Assembly: GCF_900111735.1 (NCBI RefSeq)
Contig: NZ_FOHW01000009.1
Span: forward strand, 1 to 64,000
DNA: 64,000 nucleotides
Direction: 5' to 3'
DNA from: Pseudomonas graminis
Lineage (GTDB): Bacteria > Pseudomonadota > Gammaproteobacteria > Pseudomonadales > Pseudomonadaceae
Position numbers and translations under genes: made by a program
Notes under the pieces: generated by a model
Seen by the model: only the letters and a program-made list of their open reading frames with translations
Databases searched by the model: none
Told to the model about the DNA's origin: nothing
Shown here: one piece after another, positions 36,253 to 45,309 of the stretch
How positions within the stretch are numbered: position 1 is the stretch's first letter
How the letters are laid out: every line of letters starts with the position of its first letter

Positions 36253-37074
36253 ATGACAACCCTGACCCTGAAAGACGGCACCGAACTCTTCTACAAAGAC
36301 TGGGGCACCGGCCAGCCGATCGTCTTCTCCCATGGCTGGCCTCTCGACGGCGACGCCTGGGACGCACAAATGCTCTTCCTCGGCCAGCACGGCTACCGCG
36401 TCATCGCCCACGACCGCCGTGGCCACGGCCGCTCCGGGCAGACCTGGGAAGGCAACGACATGGACACCTACGCCGACGACCTCGCCCAACTGTTCGAAGC
36501 CCTCGACCTCAAAGACGCCATCATGATCGGCCACTCCACCGGCGGTGGCGAAGTGGCCCGCTACATCGGCCGCCATGGCACCGCCCGCGTCGCCAAAGCT
36601 GTACTGATTGGCGCCGTGCCGCCCATCATGCTCAAAACCGACGCTAATCCAGAAGGCCTGCCCATGGAGGTCTTCGATGGCATCCGCGCCGGCTTCACCG
36701 CCGACCGCTCGCAATTCTTCAAGGACCTGGCCGTGCCGTTCTTCGGCTTCAACCGCGACGGCGTGAAAACCTCCCAGGGCGCCATCGACTCGTTCTGGTC
36801 CATCGGCATGCTCGGCAGCGTCAAAGGCGAGTTCGATTGCATCAAGGCGTTCTCGGAAACCGACTTCACCGAAGACCTGAAAAAGATCGACGTGCCAACC
36901 CTGATCCTGCACGGCGATGACGACCAGATCGTCCCGATTGTCGCGTCAGGCTACAAGAGTCATGAGCTGGTGAAAGGCTCGACGCTGCACGTCGTCAAGG
37001 GCGGCGCCCATGGTATGTGCAACGTGCAACCGGAAGAGATCAACGCGATTCTGCTGGGCTTCATCAAGGGCTGA
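36253..37074 (+). CDS. Alpha/beta hydrolase, non-heme chloroperoxidase / aryl esterase type
   Basis: The protein has 273 residues, cytoplasmic. It has the oxyanion-hole segment [13 protein letters not shown], the nucleophile motif GHSTGG (Ser near residue 97), Asp in GDDDQIVP and His in GGAHGMC. The [24 protein letters not shown] segment is characteristic of the Pseudomonas fluorescens aryl esterase / cofactor-free haloperoxidase group. Likely reactions are ester hydrolysis and perhydrolysis; the natural substrate is unknown. It is monocistronic and convergent with moaA. CGGAGG lies about ten bases before the ATG. Confidence 0.85.
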   Translation: MTTLTLKDGTELFYKDWGTGQPIVFSHGWPLDGDAWDAQMLFLGQHGYRVIAHDRRGHGRSGQTWEGNDMDTYADDLAQLFEALDLKDAIMIGHSTGGGEVARYIGRHGTARVAKAVLIGAVPPIMLKTDANPEGLPMEVFDGIRAGFTADRSQFFKDLAVPFFGFNRDGVKTSQGAIDSFWSIGMLGSVKGEFDCIKAFSETDFTEDLKKIDVPTLILHGDDDQIVPIVASGYKSHELVKGSTLHVVKGGAHGMCNVQPEEINAILLGFIKG

Positions 37075-37164
37075 TCAGCCTGTTCCGCACGCACTGGCGG
37101 TCTCGGGGTGTGAGGCTGCCAGGCTTTTCATAAACGCCCGGTCAGCTCGGAACCTTGTGGGGAT

Positions 37165-38163
37165 TCAGCCGCCGGTCATGTTCATGAAGCGCACCACCTG
37201 CACATCATCGTTGAGCTCGAAGTTGTGCTTCCACGGCTTCAACTGCATGGCGTTGACGATGGCTTTCTCCAGCTTGTCCGGCTGCCCCGGATTGGCCCGA
37301 AGCACGGCCTTCAGATCGGCGGAGTGCTCGTTACCCAGGCACAGCAGCAAACGGCCTTCCACCGTGACCCGAACCCGGTTGCAGGTCGCGCAGAAGTTGT
37401 GGCTGTGGGGCGAGATGAAGCCGATGCGGATGTGCGGTGCCTCAGCCACCCGCCAGTAGCGCGAAGGCCCGGACGTCGTCTCAGTCGAATGCACCAGGGT
37501 GTAGCGCTCGGCGATGCGTTCGCGCACCTGCTCGCTGGAATAGAACGACTCGGCGCGGCTGTGCTCGCTGATCGTGCCCAAAGGCATCTCTTCGATGAAG
37601 GTGATGTCGACACCACGATCGATGGCGAAGGCCACCAGATCATTGATCTCGTGGTCGTTGCGACCCTGCATCACCACGCAGTTGAGCTTGGTGCGCTCGA
37701 AACCGGCCGCGTTGGCGGCATCGATCCCGGCAATCACCTTGCTCAGATCACCGGTGCGGGTCAGTTCCTTGAAGCGTTCGGGGTCGAGGCTGTCGAGGCT
37801 GATGTTGAGGCGCTTGAGGCCGGCTTCGAATAGCGGCACGGCGAGTTTGTCCAGCTGCGAGCCGTTGGTGGTCATGCACAGCTCGCGCAGGCCGGGGAGG
37901 GCGGCGATGCTGCGAACCAGCCCGACGATGCCGGAGCGCACCAGTGGCTCACCGCCGGTCAGACGAATCTTCTTGGTGCCCAGCGCCACGAAACGCTCGG
38001 CCAGTTGATGGATTTCTTCGAGGGAGAGAATCTGCTGACGGGGGAGGAACGTCATGTCCTCGGCCATGCAATACACGCAGCGGAAATCGCAGCGATCCGT
38101 TACCGACATGCGGACGTAATCGACTTTGCGTGAATAGCTGTCCATCAGGACTCGATCTGACAT
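37165..38163 (-). CDS. moaA: GTP 3',8-cyclase MoaA
   Basis: The protein has 332 residues. The N-terminal radical SAM motif CxxxCxxC is seen as CDFRCVYC, and the C-terminal second cluster motif as [18 protein letters not shown] (CxxC-x13-C). The C-terminus ends in Gly-Gly, as required in MoaA. It makes the first intermediate of molybdenum cofactor synthesis from GTP with S-adenosylmethionine. It lies 75 bp downstream of a formate/nitrite-channel gene on the same strand, possibly co-transcribed. Confidence 0.95.
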   Translation of the reverse strand: MSDRVLMDSYSRKVDYVRMSVTDRCDFRCVYCMAEDMTFLPRQQILSLEEIHQLAERFVALGTKKIRLTGGEPLVRSGIVGLVRSIAALPGLRELCMTTNGSQLDKLAVPLFEAGLKRLNISLDSLDPERFKELTRTGDLSKVIAGIDAANAAGFERTKLNCVVMQGRNDHEINDLVAFAIDRGVDITFIEEMPLGTISEHSRAESFYSSEQVRERIAERYTLVHSTETTSGPSRYWRVAEAPHIRIGFISPHSHNFCATCNRVRVTVEGRLLLCLGNEHSADLKAVLRANPGQPDKLEKAIVNAMQLKPWKHNFELNDDVQVVRFMNMTGG

Positions 38164-38238
38164 TGATTACTCTCGACAACGTGACGCGTGGCAGAAACAG
38201 GGTGCGCGCCCCGGGAAATGAGGCGCGCGGCTGCAGCG

Positions 38239-39066
38239 TTAAATCTGGCTTCCGGTCTGCTGCTCGATGCTTGCAGCAGTGACGCCGGTGGCCGAAGCCT
38301 GAATGGCTTTCGAATAGGACACGTAATACGCGAGCCCGACGAAAATTGCACCCCCCACGGCGTTGCCCAGGAACACCGCGACGAAGTTTTCAATGAAATC
38401 GGTCCAGCTCAGGGCGTCGGCAAAGATCGCTGCGGGGATCACGAACATATTGGCGACCACGTGCTGGAAGCCGATGGCGACGAAGGCCATGATCGGGAAC
38501 CACATGCCGAGGATCTTGCCGGTCACATCCTTGCTCGCATACGACAACCAGACCGCCAGACACACCAGCCAGTTGCAGCCAATGCCTGAAATAAACGCCT
38601 GGGAAAAGTCCGCGCTGGCCTTGGCCTTGGCAATGGCCAGGGTTTTCGCCAGATACGCGCCTTCGGTCAGACCCAGCACGTGACCGAAGAAGTAAGCGAC
38701 GAATAGCGCGCCCAGCAGATTCGCCAGGGTCACCAGCGCCCAGTTGCGCGCCACTGCCGACAGCGGCACCCGACCCGCGAACATCGCCGTCGGCAGGCTC
38801 ATCATGTTGCCGGTCAACAACTCACCGCCGGCCAGGATCACCAGAATCAGGCCCAGCGGAAAGACCGCCGCGCCCATCAGGTTACCCAGTGACGCCCAAG
38901 GGGCCGGGATCATCGTGCTGACATGGATGTCCAGCAGGAAGCCCAGGGCAATGAATGCCCCGGCCAGAAAGCCCAGCACCAGAATCGCCGGGGTCGGCAT
39001 GTGGGACTTTTTCACGCCGGCTTCGATGGTGATCTCGGCAATCTGCTGTGGTGTATTGACGGACAT
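38239..39066 (-). CDS. Formate/nitrite transporter (FocA/NirC family)
   Basis: The protein has 275 residues and about six membrane helices, forming a pentameric anion channel in the inner membrane. Family motifs are GELLTGNMMSLPTAMFAGR and CNWLVCLAVWLSYASKD in parts, the latter including the FNT pattern around the channel His/Asn. FocA (formate) and NirC (nitrite) cannot be separated by eye; the moaA neighbour would suit formate dehydrogenase or nitrate metabolism. Confidence 0.88.
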   Translation of the reverse strand: MSVNTPQQIAEITIEAGVKKSHMPTPAILVLGFLAGAFIALGFLLDIHVSTMIPAPWASLGNLMGAAVFPLGLILVILAGGELLTGNMMSLPTAMFAGRVPLSAVARNWALVTLANLLGALFVAYFFGHVLGLTEGAYLAKTLAIAKAKASADFSQAFISGIGCNWLVCLAVWLSYASKDVTGKILGMWFPIMAFVAIGFQHVVANMFVIPAAIFADALSWTDFIENFVAVFLGNAVGGAIFVGLAYYVSYSKAIQASATGVTAASIEQQTGSQI

Positions 39067-39413
39067 AGGCTTTCAAGCTCGCAAGCAATTGACCGCACCG
39101 CGACCGGACCAGCCGGCGGGGCGAAAACGAGGGAGGGGTTCAAGCATCCAGGCTTGGTGCGCGGAGGTGTCAGTGACACGGCGCCGATCTCTGATGGAAC
39201 ACTGCTGCGACGTTAGACCGCATTGCAGAGGACGCTCAAAAGACCTGATCAATTCGTGAGCACGCTACCGATCAGTCTCTTGAGCGTCCAATCGCTTGTT
39301 CCGATAGGGTCATCGACGCTGTCTATCATGAGGTTTTCGGCCAAGCGAGCGCCGCGGAAACCGGAAGGCACTTCCCCTCAAGACACCGATCCCCCGCTTC
39401 CACGGCGCAAGCT
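39067..39413. other. Intergenic region between antiporter and FNT gene
   Basis: No credible gene is seen in these 347 bases. A strong inverted repeat lies at 39230-39289 (arms GGACGCTCAA.. and ..TTGAGCGTCC, 20-21 bases each, 19-base loop). The remainder should hold the FNT-gene promoter. Confidence 0.6.
39230..39289. promoter_or_regulatory. Strong inverted repeat upstream of the FNT gene
   Basis: Arm 39230-39250 and arm 39270-39289 pair almost fully, beginning GGACGCTCAA and ending TTGAGCGTCC, with the inner part CTGATC/GATCAG. It lies about 165-220 bases before the channel gene start and 125 bases after the antiporter stop. It may be an antiporter terminator without a T-run or a 5' leader structure. 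Confidence 0.6.
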
Positions 39414-40757
39414 TTAACCGGCCCGGCTGATGCTGCGTTCATAGCGCTCCAGCAGTGGCTGAATGCTGATGCCGTGCAGAAGAATGCTCAGCGCCACCAC
39501 CGACAAGGTCAGGCTGATGGTGGTGTCTACCGCCTCGGCCGGCAGCCCGTGGGTCAGGGCGTAGCACAGGTAATACAGCGTGCCGATGCCGCGAATGCCG
39601 AACCAGCCCACCAGCGCTTTTTGCGGCCGGGTCAGCAATTTGCTACTGATCAGCAGCCAGACACTCAGCGGTCGGATCACGCAGAACAACGCCAGGCCCA
39701 GCCCCACGGCGCGCCAGTCCCAATAGCTGGCGAGGGCCGCGCCGAGGAGGGTGATCAACAGTACCTCCATGGCGCGCTCCACCAGGCTGCCGAAGACCAT
39801 CATGTCGCCCATCATCACGCCGGCAGCGAGTTGGCTGTCGGACAGCGCATCACGGTCGCCCATGATCGCCGACGCCGGGTCGCTGTGGGTGTGCCCGAGC
39901 ACCGGAATTGCGACGTGCTCGGCCGGGACGTCGGACTGCGTGGTCTTGACCTCGGCGTGACGCAAGCCGATGCCGGCGGCAAACACCGCGAGAAAGCCAT
40001 AAGCCCCGAGGGTTTCAGCGCCGACGTAAGCAATGGCGATCAGCGCCAGGGCCAGGAAATCGTTGGGGGATTGCGTGCTGTCGGCATTCTTGATGCGCAG
40101 GTAGATCATCAGATGACCGACGCCACGGCCCAGGCCGTAACCGAGCATCAGCCCGACTGGCACGCCCCAGATGATGTTTTTGAGTAGCCAGCCCTGGGTC
40201 CAGTCGAAATCCGAAAAACCGTGGGTGATGAACATCAGGGCGAAAATCACGAAGGGGAACGCGGTGCCGTCGTTGAGCCCTGCCTCACCGGACAGGCCGA
40301 AGCGCACCCGATCCAGGTCCTGGGCGCTGTTGACCTGCACCAGACCTGCCAGCACCGGGTCGGTGGGCGAGAGCATCGCGCCGAGCAGCAACGCGATGGG
40401 CCATGACAGGCCGAACAGGTAATGGGCGGTCAGGCTGACACCAGCAATGGTCGCCAGCATCACCGGCCCGGCCAGCAGGTACGCCGAATACCAGGCGCCG
40501 CGGTGCAGCGGCAGGCGCAGCTTGATGCCGGTATTGAACAGTGAGAACAGTACGGCGATTTCAGTCAGCCGTTCAAGCCAGTGGCGCGCGTCGCGAATGT
40601 CCAGCTGGGCAATGTCCAGGCCCCAGGGCCCGATCGCGGCGCCAAACGCCAGGCACACCGCCGACGTCGTGACCGGCAGCCAGCGCAGGTAAGAAGAAGT
40701 CAGTGCCAGCAGCATCAGCAGGACACCGAAGACGGTCATGCAAAGAATGAAACTCAT
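39414..40757 (-). CDS. Cation:proton antiporter (CPA1/NhaP-type)
   Basis: The protein has 447 residues and about twelve hydrophobic helices. Family motifs are LGAMLSPTDPVLAGLVQ and the GEAGLNDGTAFPFVIFAL segment, containing the conserved acidic residue of NhaP-type exchangers. It lacks a large cytosolic tail. It probably exchanges Na+ or K+ for H+ in the inner membrane. It is monocistronic, with no strong ribosome site seen before the ATG. Confidence 0.87.
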   Translation of the reverse strand: MSFILCMTVFGVLLMLLALTSSYLRWLPVTTSAVCLAFGAAIGPWGLDIAQLDIRDARHWLERLTEIAVLFSLFNTGIKLRLPLHRGAWYSAYLLAGPVMLATIAGVSLTAHYLFGLSWPIALLLGAMLSPTDPVLAGLVQVNSAQDLDRVRFGLSGEAGLNDGTAFPFVIFALMFITHGFSDFDWTQGWLLKNIIWGVPVGLMLGYGLGRGVGHLMIYLRIKNADSTQSPNDFLALALIAIAYVGAETLGAYGFLAVFAAGIGLRHAEVKTTQSDVPAEHVAIPVLGHTHSDPASAIMGDRDALSDSQLAAGVMMGDMMVFGSLVERAMEVLLITLLGAALASYWDWRAVGLGLALFCVIRPLSVWLLISSKLLTRPQKALVGWFGIRGIGTLYYLCYALTHGLPAEAVDTTISLTLSVVALSILLHGISIQPLLERYERSISRAG

Positions 40758-40986
40758 GCGGGTTGGTCATCAGTCAAAGGGCGGGAATGACTGTGTGACT
40801 GTGAGAGGGTGGGATAGTTGAAACAAATGTCGGATGGATCCCACGACCGGCGCGCCAGCGCAATGTGTGGGGCATCGCCGGGGCCACTGGCTGCACGCGC
40901 TCCCCTTGTGGGACCGGCTTTAGCCGGGAAGGGGCCAGCGCATACGCCATCCATTTTTCTTTTGATCGTTCCCTCGCTCTGCGTTT

Positions 40987-41093
40987 GATCGTTCCCACGC
41001 TCCGCGTGGGAATGCCTCTCCTGACGCTCTGCGTCAGAACGATGGACGCGGAGCGTCCCGGGCGGCATCCCCACGCGGAGCGTGGGGACGATC
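40987..41093. repeat. Large palindrome of the ACGCTCCGCGTGG family
   Basis: The outer arms read GATCGTTCCCACGCTCCGCG and its near complement ending in GATC. An inner pair GACGCTCTGCGTC / GACGCGGAGCGTC is nested within. The same architecture recurs at 51084-51204 and in part at 35651-35704. Confidence 0.8.
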
Positions 41094-41134
41094 ATACTCA
41101 CTGCGTGCGGTCCGCCTGACCCTACGCGGACACC

Positions 41135-41226
41135 TGTAGGAGCGCGCTTGCCCGCGAAGAGGCCGGTACATCCGCTACATCTCTAGCGTCTGGAATACCG
41201 CCTTCGCGGGCAAGCGCGCTCCTACA
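41135..41226. repeat. Perfect 25-bp inverted repeat (GCGCGCTTGCCCGCG family)
   Basis: Arms 41135-41159 and 41202-41226 are exact reverse complements, starting TGTAGGAGCGCGCTTGCC. The loop is 42 bases. It shares its TGTAGGAGCG ends with the element at 9507-9572. Confidence 0.85.
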
Positions 41227-41360
41227 CTATCCGGCGTCAGCGATGGGTCGTGTGTACGCCATTCATCTGTGGTGTGGCATCCGACGCCTTCCCGGCTAAA
41301 GCCGGTCCCACATTTATACGCTCGGCAGGTCCCACTGAAATCAAACGCACACCGTTTGTT

Positions 41361-42413
41361 CTACCGCTCGATCGTACGGCTCCAGCGGGCGTTCCATTCC
41401 GGGCGGATCTGGTTGACCTGGTCCCAATCGATGGTCACCGCGGTTTCCAGGTACTTGTTCATCGCTTCCACCTGGACGCGGGTCTTGTCGGTGGTCGGGG
41501 TTTTCGGATTGGACGGGATCTGGTCACCCATCTCCAGCGCCGGCGCCTGGGCTTCCGGGGTCAGCAGGAAGGCCGCAAGCTTCTGCGCCAGTTCCGGCTG
41601 GTCGTTGTTGGCGATGGTGCATTCGGCCACGTTCAAGACCACACCGCCTTCCTTGGGTGGCGCGTATTCCACCGGCACGCCCTTGAGCTTGAGCGCGGTC
41701 ACCTGGGTCGGCGTCAGCGGGAACAGCGCCGCTTCGCCGGTCTGCACCATTTCCGAGATCTTCGCCGAACTGGCGATGTACTCAAGCACGTTTGGCCCCA
41801 CTGTCTTCGGCCATGCCTTGAAACCCGGCTCGACGTTGGTTTCATTGCCGCCCTGCAACCGGTTGAACATCAGAAAACCGTGCAGCCCGAAGGTAGAAGA
41901 GGCCAGCGACTGGAACACCAGCTTCTCCTTGTACTTAGGGTCCGCCATGTCGGCCCAGGACGTCGGCGCGCTCCAGCCGTTGTCCTTGAACATCTTGGTG
42001 TTGTAGGCAAGCCCGGTGACGCCAAGGCTCACGGCCACCGCTTCTTCCTTGATCTTGCCCTTGGCCGGAATGTCCGCCAGGCTCGCGCTCGGATTCAGCT
42101 TGCCGCACAGGCCCATGGAAATGGCGCGGTACATGATGCCGTCGTCGAGAAACATCACGTGCATCTGCGGGTTGTCCTTGCTGGCCTGAACCTTGGCGAG
42201 GATGTCCGAGGAGGTGCCCGGCACGATCACCACCTTGACGTTGTTGGCTTTCTCGAACGCTGGCAGCACGTTGTCGGCGTACAAGCGCTCCATGGTGCCG
42301 CCGTTCATGCCCAGGTACAGCGTCGGTTCGGCCTGTACGGGCATCGAAGCAACAAACACGGCAAGCGGCAGGCAAGACAAGCCAGTCAGGGCAACACGTT
42401 TCATATGAGTCAT
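41361..42413 (-). CDS. ABC transporter substrate-binding protein (polyamine/opine type)
   Basis: The protein has 350 residues with a signal peptide cleaved after about residue 28 (MPVQA). The mature protein has the PotD/FbpA-like fold: LYLGMNGGTMERLYADNVLP at the start, then VPGTSSDILAKV and GLAYNTKMF. The start at 42413 overlaps the preceding stop as ATGA and has GAAGG upstream. It is the last gene of a seven-gene operon whose other genes encode the channel, the ATPase and an FAD dehydrogenase. The ligand is probably an amine, amino acid derivative or opine. Confidence 0.85.
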   Translation of the reverse strand: MTHMKRVALTGLSCLPLAVFVASMPVQAEPTLYLGMNGGTMERLYADNVLPAFEKANNVKVVIVPGTSSDILAKVQASKDNPQMHVMFLDDGIMYRAISMGLCGKLNPSASLADIPAKGKIKEEAVAVSLGVTGLAYNTKMFKDNGWSAPTSWADMADPKYKEKLVFQSLASSTFGLHGFLMFNRLQGGNETNVEPGFKAWPKTVGPNVLEYIASSAKISEMVQTGEAALFPLTPTQVTALKLKGVPVEYAPPKEGGVVLNVAECTIANNDQPELAQKLAAFLLTPEAQAPALEMGDQIPSNPKTPTTDKTRVQVEAMNKYLETAVTIDWDQVNQIRPEWNARWSRTIER

Positions 42414-43606
42414 GGGTTCGACCTTCCTCTGAGCAATGGAATGACGTTATCGGTGCCGGACGGCACGACGATGGCGGGCGATGAAGTGTGCGGTTGCGAT
42501 TGAAAGCGGGTGATCGAGAACGGACCCAGGTCGATGTTCGGCGCCCCGGCACAGACCATCTGTGCCAGCGCCTCGCCCGCCGCCGGGCCAATCTGAAAGC
42601 CCGAGCCGGCAAAGCCGAAGCCGTGCAGCAAACCGGGTTGCGTCGAACTGCTCCCCAGGACGGGCTCGCGGTCGGGCAGATAACCTTCGGTGCCGCTCCA
42701 GGTGCGAATGGCCTGGGCACCGGCCAGCGGCGGGTACAGTTCAACGGCGTTGCGCAGGATCTCCAGAATCGCCGCCTGACCGGGGCGCGCGGTGGCCGGG
42801 TCCAGCGGGAAACCCTGACCGCCGCCCAGCACGCAATTGCCCCGCGCCACCTGACGGGCATAGATTCCGCCGCCCTCGACGCCGGTGCTGACGTCCATGA
42901 ACATCGGCAGCGGTTCGGTCACCAGCATCGCCGGGTGACCCGCGCGCATCGGCACCGGTTCACCGAACTGCTGGGCGAGTTGAGCCGCCCAGGCACCGGC
43001 GCAATTGAGCAGCCAGGGCGCGCGGAAAATCTGCTCATCGGCGGTTCGCACCACAAACGCCTGGCCGTCATGGCTGACCGCACTGACGTGGGCCTGCTCG
43101 AACGTCATGGCTCCGGCCCGGCGTGCAGCAGAGGCGAACGCCGGGGAGACGAGGCGTGGGTTGGCATGGCCGTCCTCGGCGCACAGCGAAGCGCCCACCG
43201 CCACGTCGCCAGCCCAGGGGAAACGGGCGCGCAACTGGGTGTGATCGAGCAACTGCAGCTCCATTCCGAACCCGCGCGAGGCCTCCTCATAGGCGACCAG
43301 CGCGGCCATGTCCTTGTCGCTGCGGGCCAGTTTGAGATGCCCGGAGCGCACGTATTCGCCGTCGGTGCCGATGAACGCGCGCAGGTCACCCCAGATTTCA
43401 TGGGCGCGGCGGGACAGCGGCAGTTGCGACAATGGCCGGCCCTGACGGCGCACGCCGCCATAGTTCACACCGCTTGAGTGGGAACCAAAAAAATCCCGCT
43501 CCAGCAACGCCACCCGTTTGCCGCTCAGGGCGAGAAACAGCGCCGCCGAGGCGCCGACGATCCCGCCGCCAATGATCACCGCATCCACTTCGACGGACTG
43601 GCTCAT
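42410..43606 (-). CDS. FAD-dependent oxidoreductase, HcnC / opine oxidase B-like
   Basis: The protein has 398 residues from the ATG at 43606. The FAD-binding motif is GGGIVGASAALFLALSGKRVALLE at the N-terminus (GxGxxG). The C-terminal landmark RTWSGTEGYLPDREPVLG and FAGSGFQIGPAAGEALAQ is the DAAO/glycine-oxidase fold. In heterotrimeric dehydrogenases of the HcnABC/OoxAB/D-hydroxyproline type this subunit oxidises the amine substrate. It overlaps both neighbours by four bases. Confidence 0.87.
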   Translation of the reverse strand: MSQSVEVDAVIIGGGIVGASAALFLALSGKRVALLERDFFGSHSSGVNYGGVRRQGRPLSQLPLSRRAHEIWGDLRAFIGTDGEYVRSGHLKLARSDKDMAALVAYEEASRGFGMELQLLDHTQLRARFPWAGDVAVGASLCAEDGHANPRLVSPAFASAARRAGAMTFEQAHVSAVSHDGQAFVVRTADEQIFRAPWLLNCAGAWAAQLAQQFGEPVPMRAGHPAMLVTEPLPMFMDVSTGVEGGGIYARQVARGNCVLGGGQGFPLDPATARPGQAAILEILRNAVELYPPLAGAQAIRTWSGTEGYLPDREPVLGSSSTQPGLLHGFGFAGSGFQIGPAAGEALAQMVCAGAPNIDLGPFSITRFQSQPHTSSPAIVVPSGTDNVIPLLRGRSNP

Positions 43607-44979
43607 TGTTCTGCCTCCACGCCAAACGGCAGCGGCTTGATCGGCGCCTGCCCGCGCAGACGACCGACGCTGGCGATGTCCCGTCCCGAAGCGTGAGCGA
43701 CGATTTCCGTCGCAGCCAGCCCACACATGCGCCCCTGACAGCGGCCCATGCCGACCCGGCACATGGCCTTGACCCGGTTGATCTCCCAGTGACCCTCGGC
43801 CACGGTCTGACGGATGTCGCCGGCGCTGACTTCTTCGCAGCGGCACACCATCAGGCTGTCCGGCGCCTTGGCCGCCCAGTCTTCAGGAAACGGGAACGCG
43901 GTTTCCAGTCCTTGGCGAAAGCACTGGATGGTCTCCAGTTGGCGCTGCAATTCGACGCTGCGGGCGCGGTCGATGCGGTAGCCGATGTCGCCCAACAAGG
44001 TCAGCGCCGCCAGCTCGCCGGCCATCTCTGCGGCGTCTGCGCCCATGATGCCGGCGCCGTCACCGGCCAGGTAAACCCCCTCGACACTGCTGCGGCCGCC
44101 AGCGTCGCGGGTTGGCAGCCAGGCGCGGTTCAGCGCGCTCCAGGCGAATTCGCAGCCGAGCAGATCGGCCAATTGGGTCTCGCTGCGCAGGGCGTGGGCG
44201 AAGGCGACGGCGTCACAGGCGAGGTTTTTGCGCTGATTGCCCTGATGCCAGCTGACCCCGCTGACCCGTCGCTCGCCCTGAATGTCATGCAGATGAACGC
44301 CCTGATGCACCGGGATGCCGTGGGCCGTCAGCCAGGCGCGGTAATAAAGCCCTTTCGCCAGCGTCGACGGTTGCCCGAGCAGCGCGGGCAGGGCGCGGGT
44401 CTGGGCGGAAAACGGCGAGCTGTCGAGCACCGCCGCCACCGTCGCGCCGGCTTTGGCGTACTGGTACGCCACCAGATACAACAGCGGCCCGCTGCCGGCG
44501 AAGACCACGCGCTGACCGATGGCGCAGCCCTGAAACTTCAGCGCGATCTGTGCCGCGCCGAGGCTGTACACGCCCGGCAACGTCCAGCCCGGCACCGGCA
44601 AGATCCGGTCGGTGGCGCCGGTGGCAACGACCAGGTGCTTGAACGGCACCTGCGCGGCTCGGCCGTCGTGCAGGGTGTCGAGGGTGCGTGCTTCGGCGTT
44701 CCACACCAGCGTCTCGGGGCGGTAGTCGATCTCGCGCTGCAACTGATCGAGGGTGGCATGAACCGACTCGGCTTTGCCCGCTTCGAAACCGTAAAGTGCC
44801 TTGGCCGACCGCTTGAAGTTCTCCGGCTGGCGACGATAGACCTGACCGCCGCCGCGCAGGCTTTCATCCAGCAGACAAGGGCGCAGGCCATGGGCGAGCA
44901 GCGTCTGCGCCGCGCGAATTCCCGCCGGGCCGGCGCCGACGATAACGGTGTTGATGGCTTGAAGGGTCGGCGTACTCAT
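43603..44979 (-). CDS. FAD/NAD(P)-binding oxidoreductase with BFD-type [2Fe-2S] tail, HcnB / opine oxidase A-like
   Basis: The protein has 458 residues from the ATG at 44979. The N-terminal dinucleotide motif is VIVGAGPAGIRAAQ, with a second one near residue 165 (VVFAGSGPLLY). The C-terminal Cys-rich part (CRCEEVSAGDI, then CRVGMGRCQGRMCG) is a BFD-like iron-sulfur domain. It probably transfers electrons from the HcnC-like subunit towards the respiratory chain. It is translationally coupled to both partner subunits. Confidence 0.87.
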   Translation of the reverse strand: MSTPTLQAINTVIVGAGPAGIRAAQTLLAHGLRPCLLDESLRGGGQVYRRQPENFKRSAKALYGFEAGKAESVHATLDQLQREIDYRPETLVWNAEARTLDTLHDGRAAQVPFKHLVVATGATDRILPVPGWTLPGVYSLGAAQIALKFQGCAIGQRVVFAGSGPLLYLVAYQYAKAGATVAAVLDSSPFSAQTRALPALLGQPSTLAKGLYYRAWLTAHGIPVHQGVHLHDIQGERRVSGVSWHQGNQRKNLACDAVAFAHALRSETQLADLLGCEFAWSALNRAWLPTRDAGGRSSVEGVYLAGDGAGIMGADAAEMAGELAALTLLGDIGYRIDRARSVELQRQLETIQCFRQGLETAFPFPEDWAAKAPDSLMVCRCEEVSAGDIRQTVAEGHWEINRVKAMCRVGMGRCQGRMCGLAATEIVAHASGRDIASVGRLRGQAPIKPLPFGVEAEQ

Positions 44980-45266
44980 AAGCTGCGCCCCGGCTCGCGA
45001 CTCACGCACACATCGGCTTCCAGCAGCGTGGAGCAGGCCCGCACCCGTCGGCCGTCGCCCAGTTTCACCCAGCAGTCCTGGCACGCGCCCATCAGGCAGA
45101 AACCGGCGCGGGGTTCGCCGCTGAAATCGCTGCCGCGCAACGAGTCCCCTGCCGTCAACACCGCGGTGAGCAAGGTATCGCCCTGCAGACCGCTGGCCGG
45201 CTGGCCGTCGAGGGTGAAGGGCAGCACGGCGCGGTCGTGTTCGGCCAGTCGTCTCAGCAAGGCCAT
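44976..45266 (-). CDS. (2Fe-2S)-binding protein, HcnA-like small subunit
   Basis: The protein has 96 residues from an ATG at 45266 with GGAG eight bases upstream. The cluster motif is FCLMGACQDCWV followed by Cys in VRACS, the ferredoxin-like pattern CxxxxCxxC-x12-C of HcnA-type subunits. It forms the third subunit of the dehydrogenase. Oddly, an ATG at 45310 overlapping the permease stop (TGATG) has a better ribosome site but runs only 18 codons in another frame, ending just past 45266. It may be a coupling leader or mark a small frameshift at the gene start. Confidence 0.83.
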   Translation of the reverse strand: MALLRRLAEHDRAVLPFTLDGQPASGLQGDTLLTAVLTAGDSLRGSDFSGEPRAGFCLMGACQDCWVKLGDGRRVRACSTLLEADVCVSREPGRSL

Positions 45267-45309
45267 GGCGTGCGCTCCATCGGGCAAAGTTGGGTAAACC
45301 GAACAGTCA

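Larger units (their letters stand above)
40758..41360. other. 600-bp intergenic region filled with palindromic repeats
   Basis: No gene is seen. The region holds REP copies at 40908-40931 and 41288-41311, a large GACGCGGAGCGTC-type palindrome (40987-41093) and a perfect 25-bp inverted repeat (41135-41226). It lies between the antiporter promoter and the 3' end of the operon that ends at 41361. Confidence 0.75.

Noticed and set aside
39223..39417. 64-codon frame between antiporter and FNT genes
   Set aside because: It spans the strong hairpin, has no ribosome site and no recognisable sequence.
43603..45266. True hydrogen cyanide synthase (hcnABC)
   Set aside because: The subunit types match, but the genes are embedded in an ABC-transporter operon with an IclR regulator; hcnABC operons stand alone, so an opine/amine dehydrogenase is more likely.
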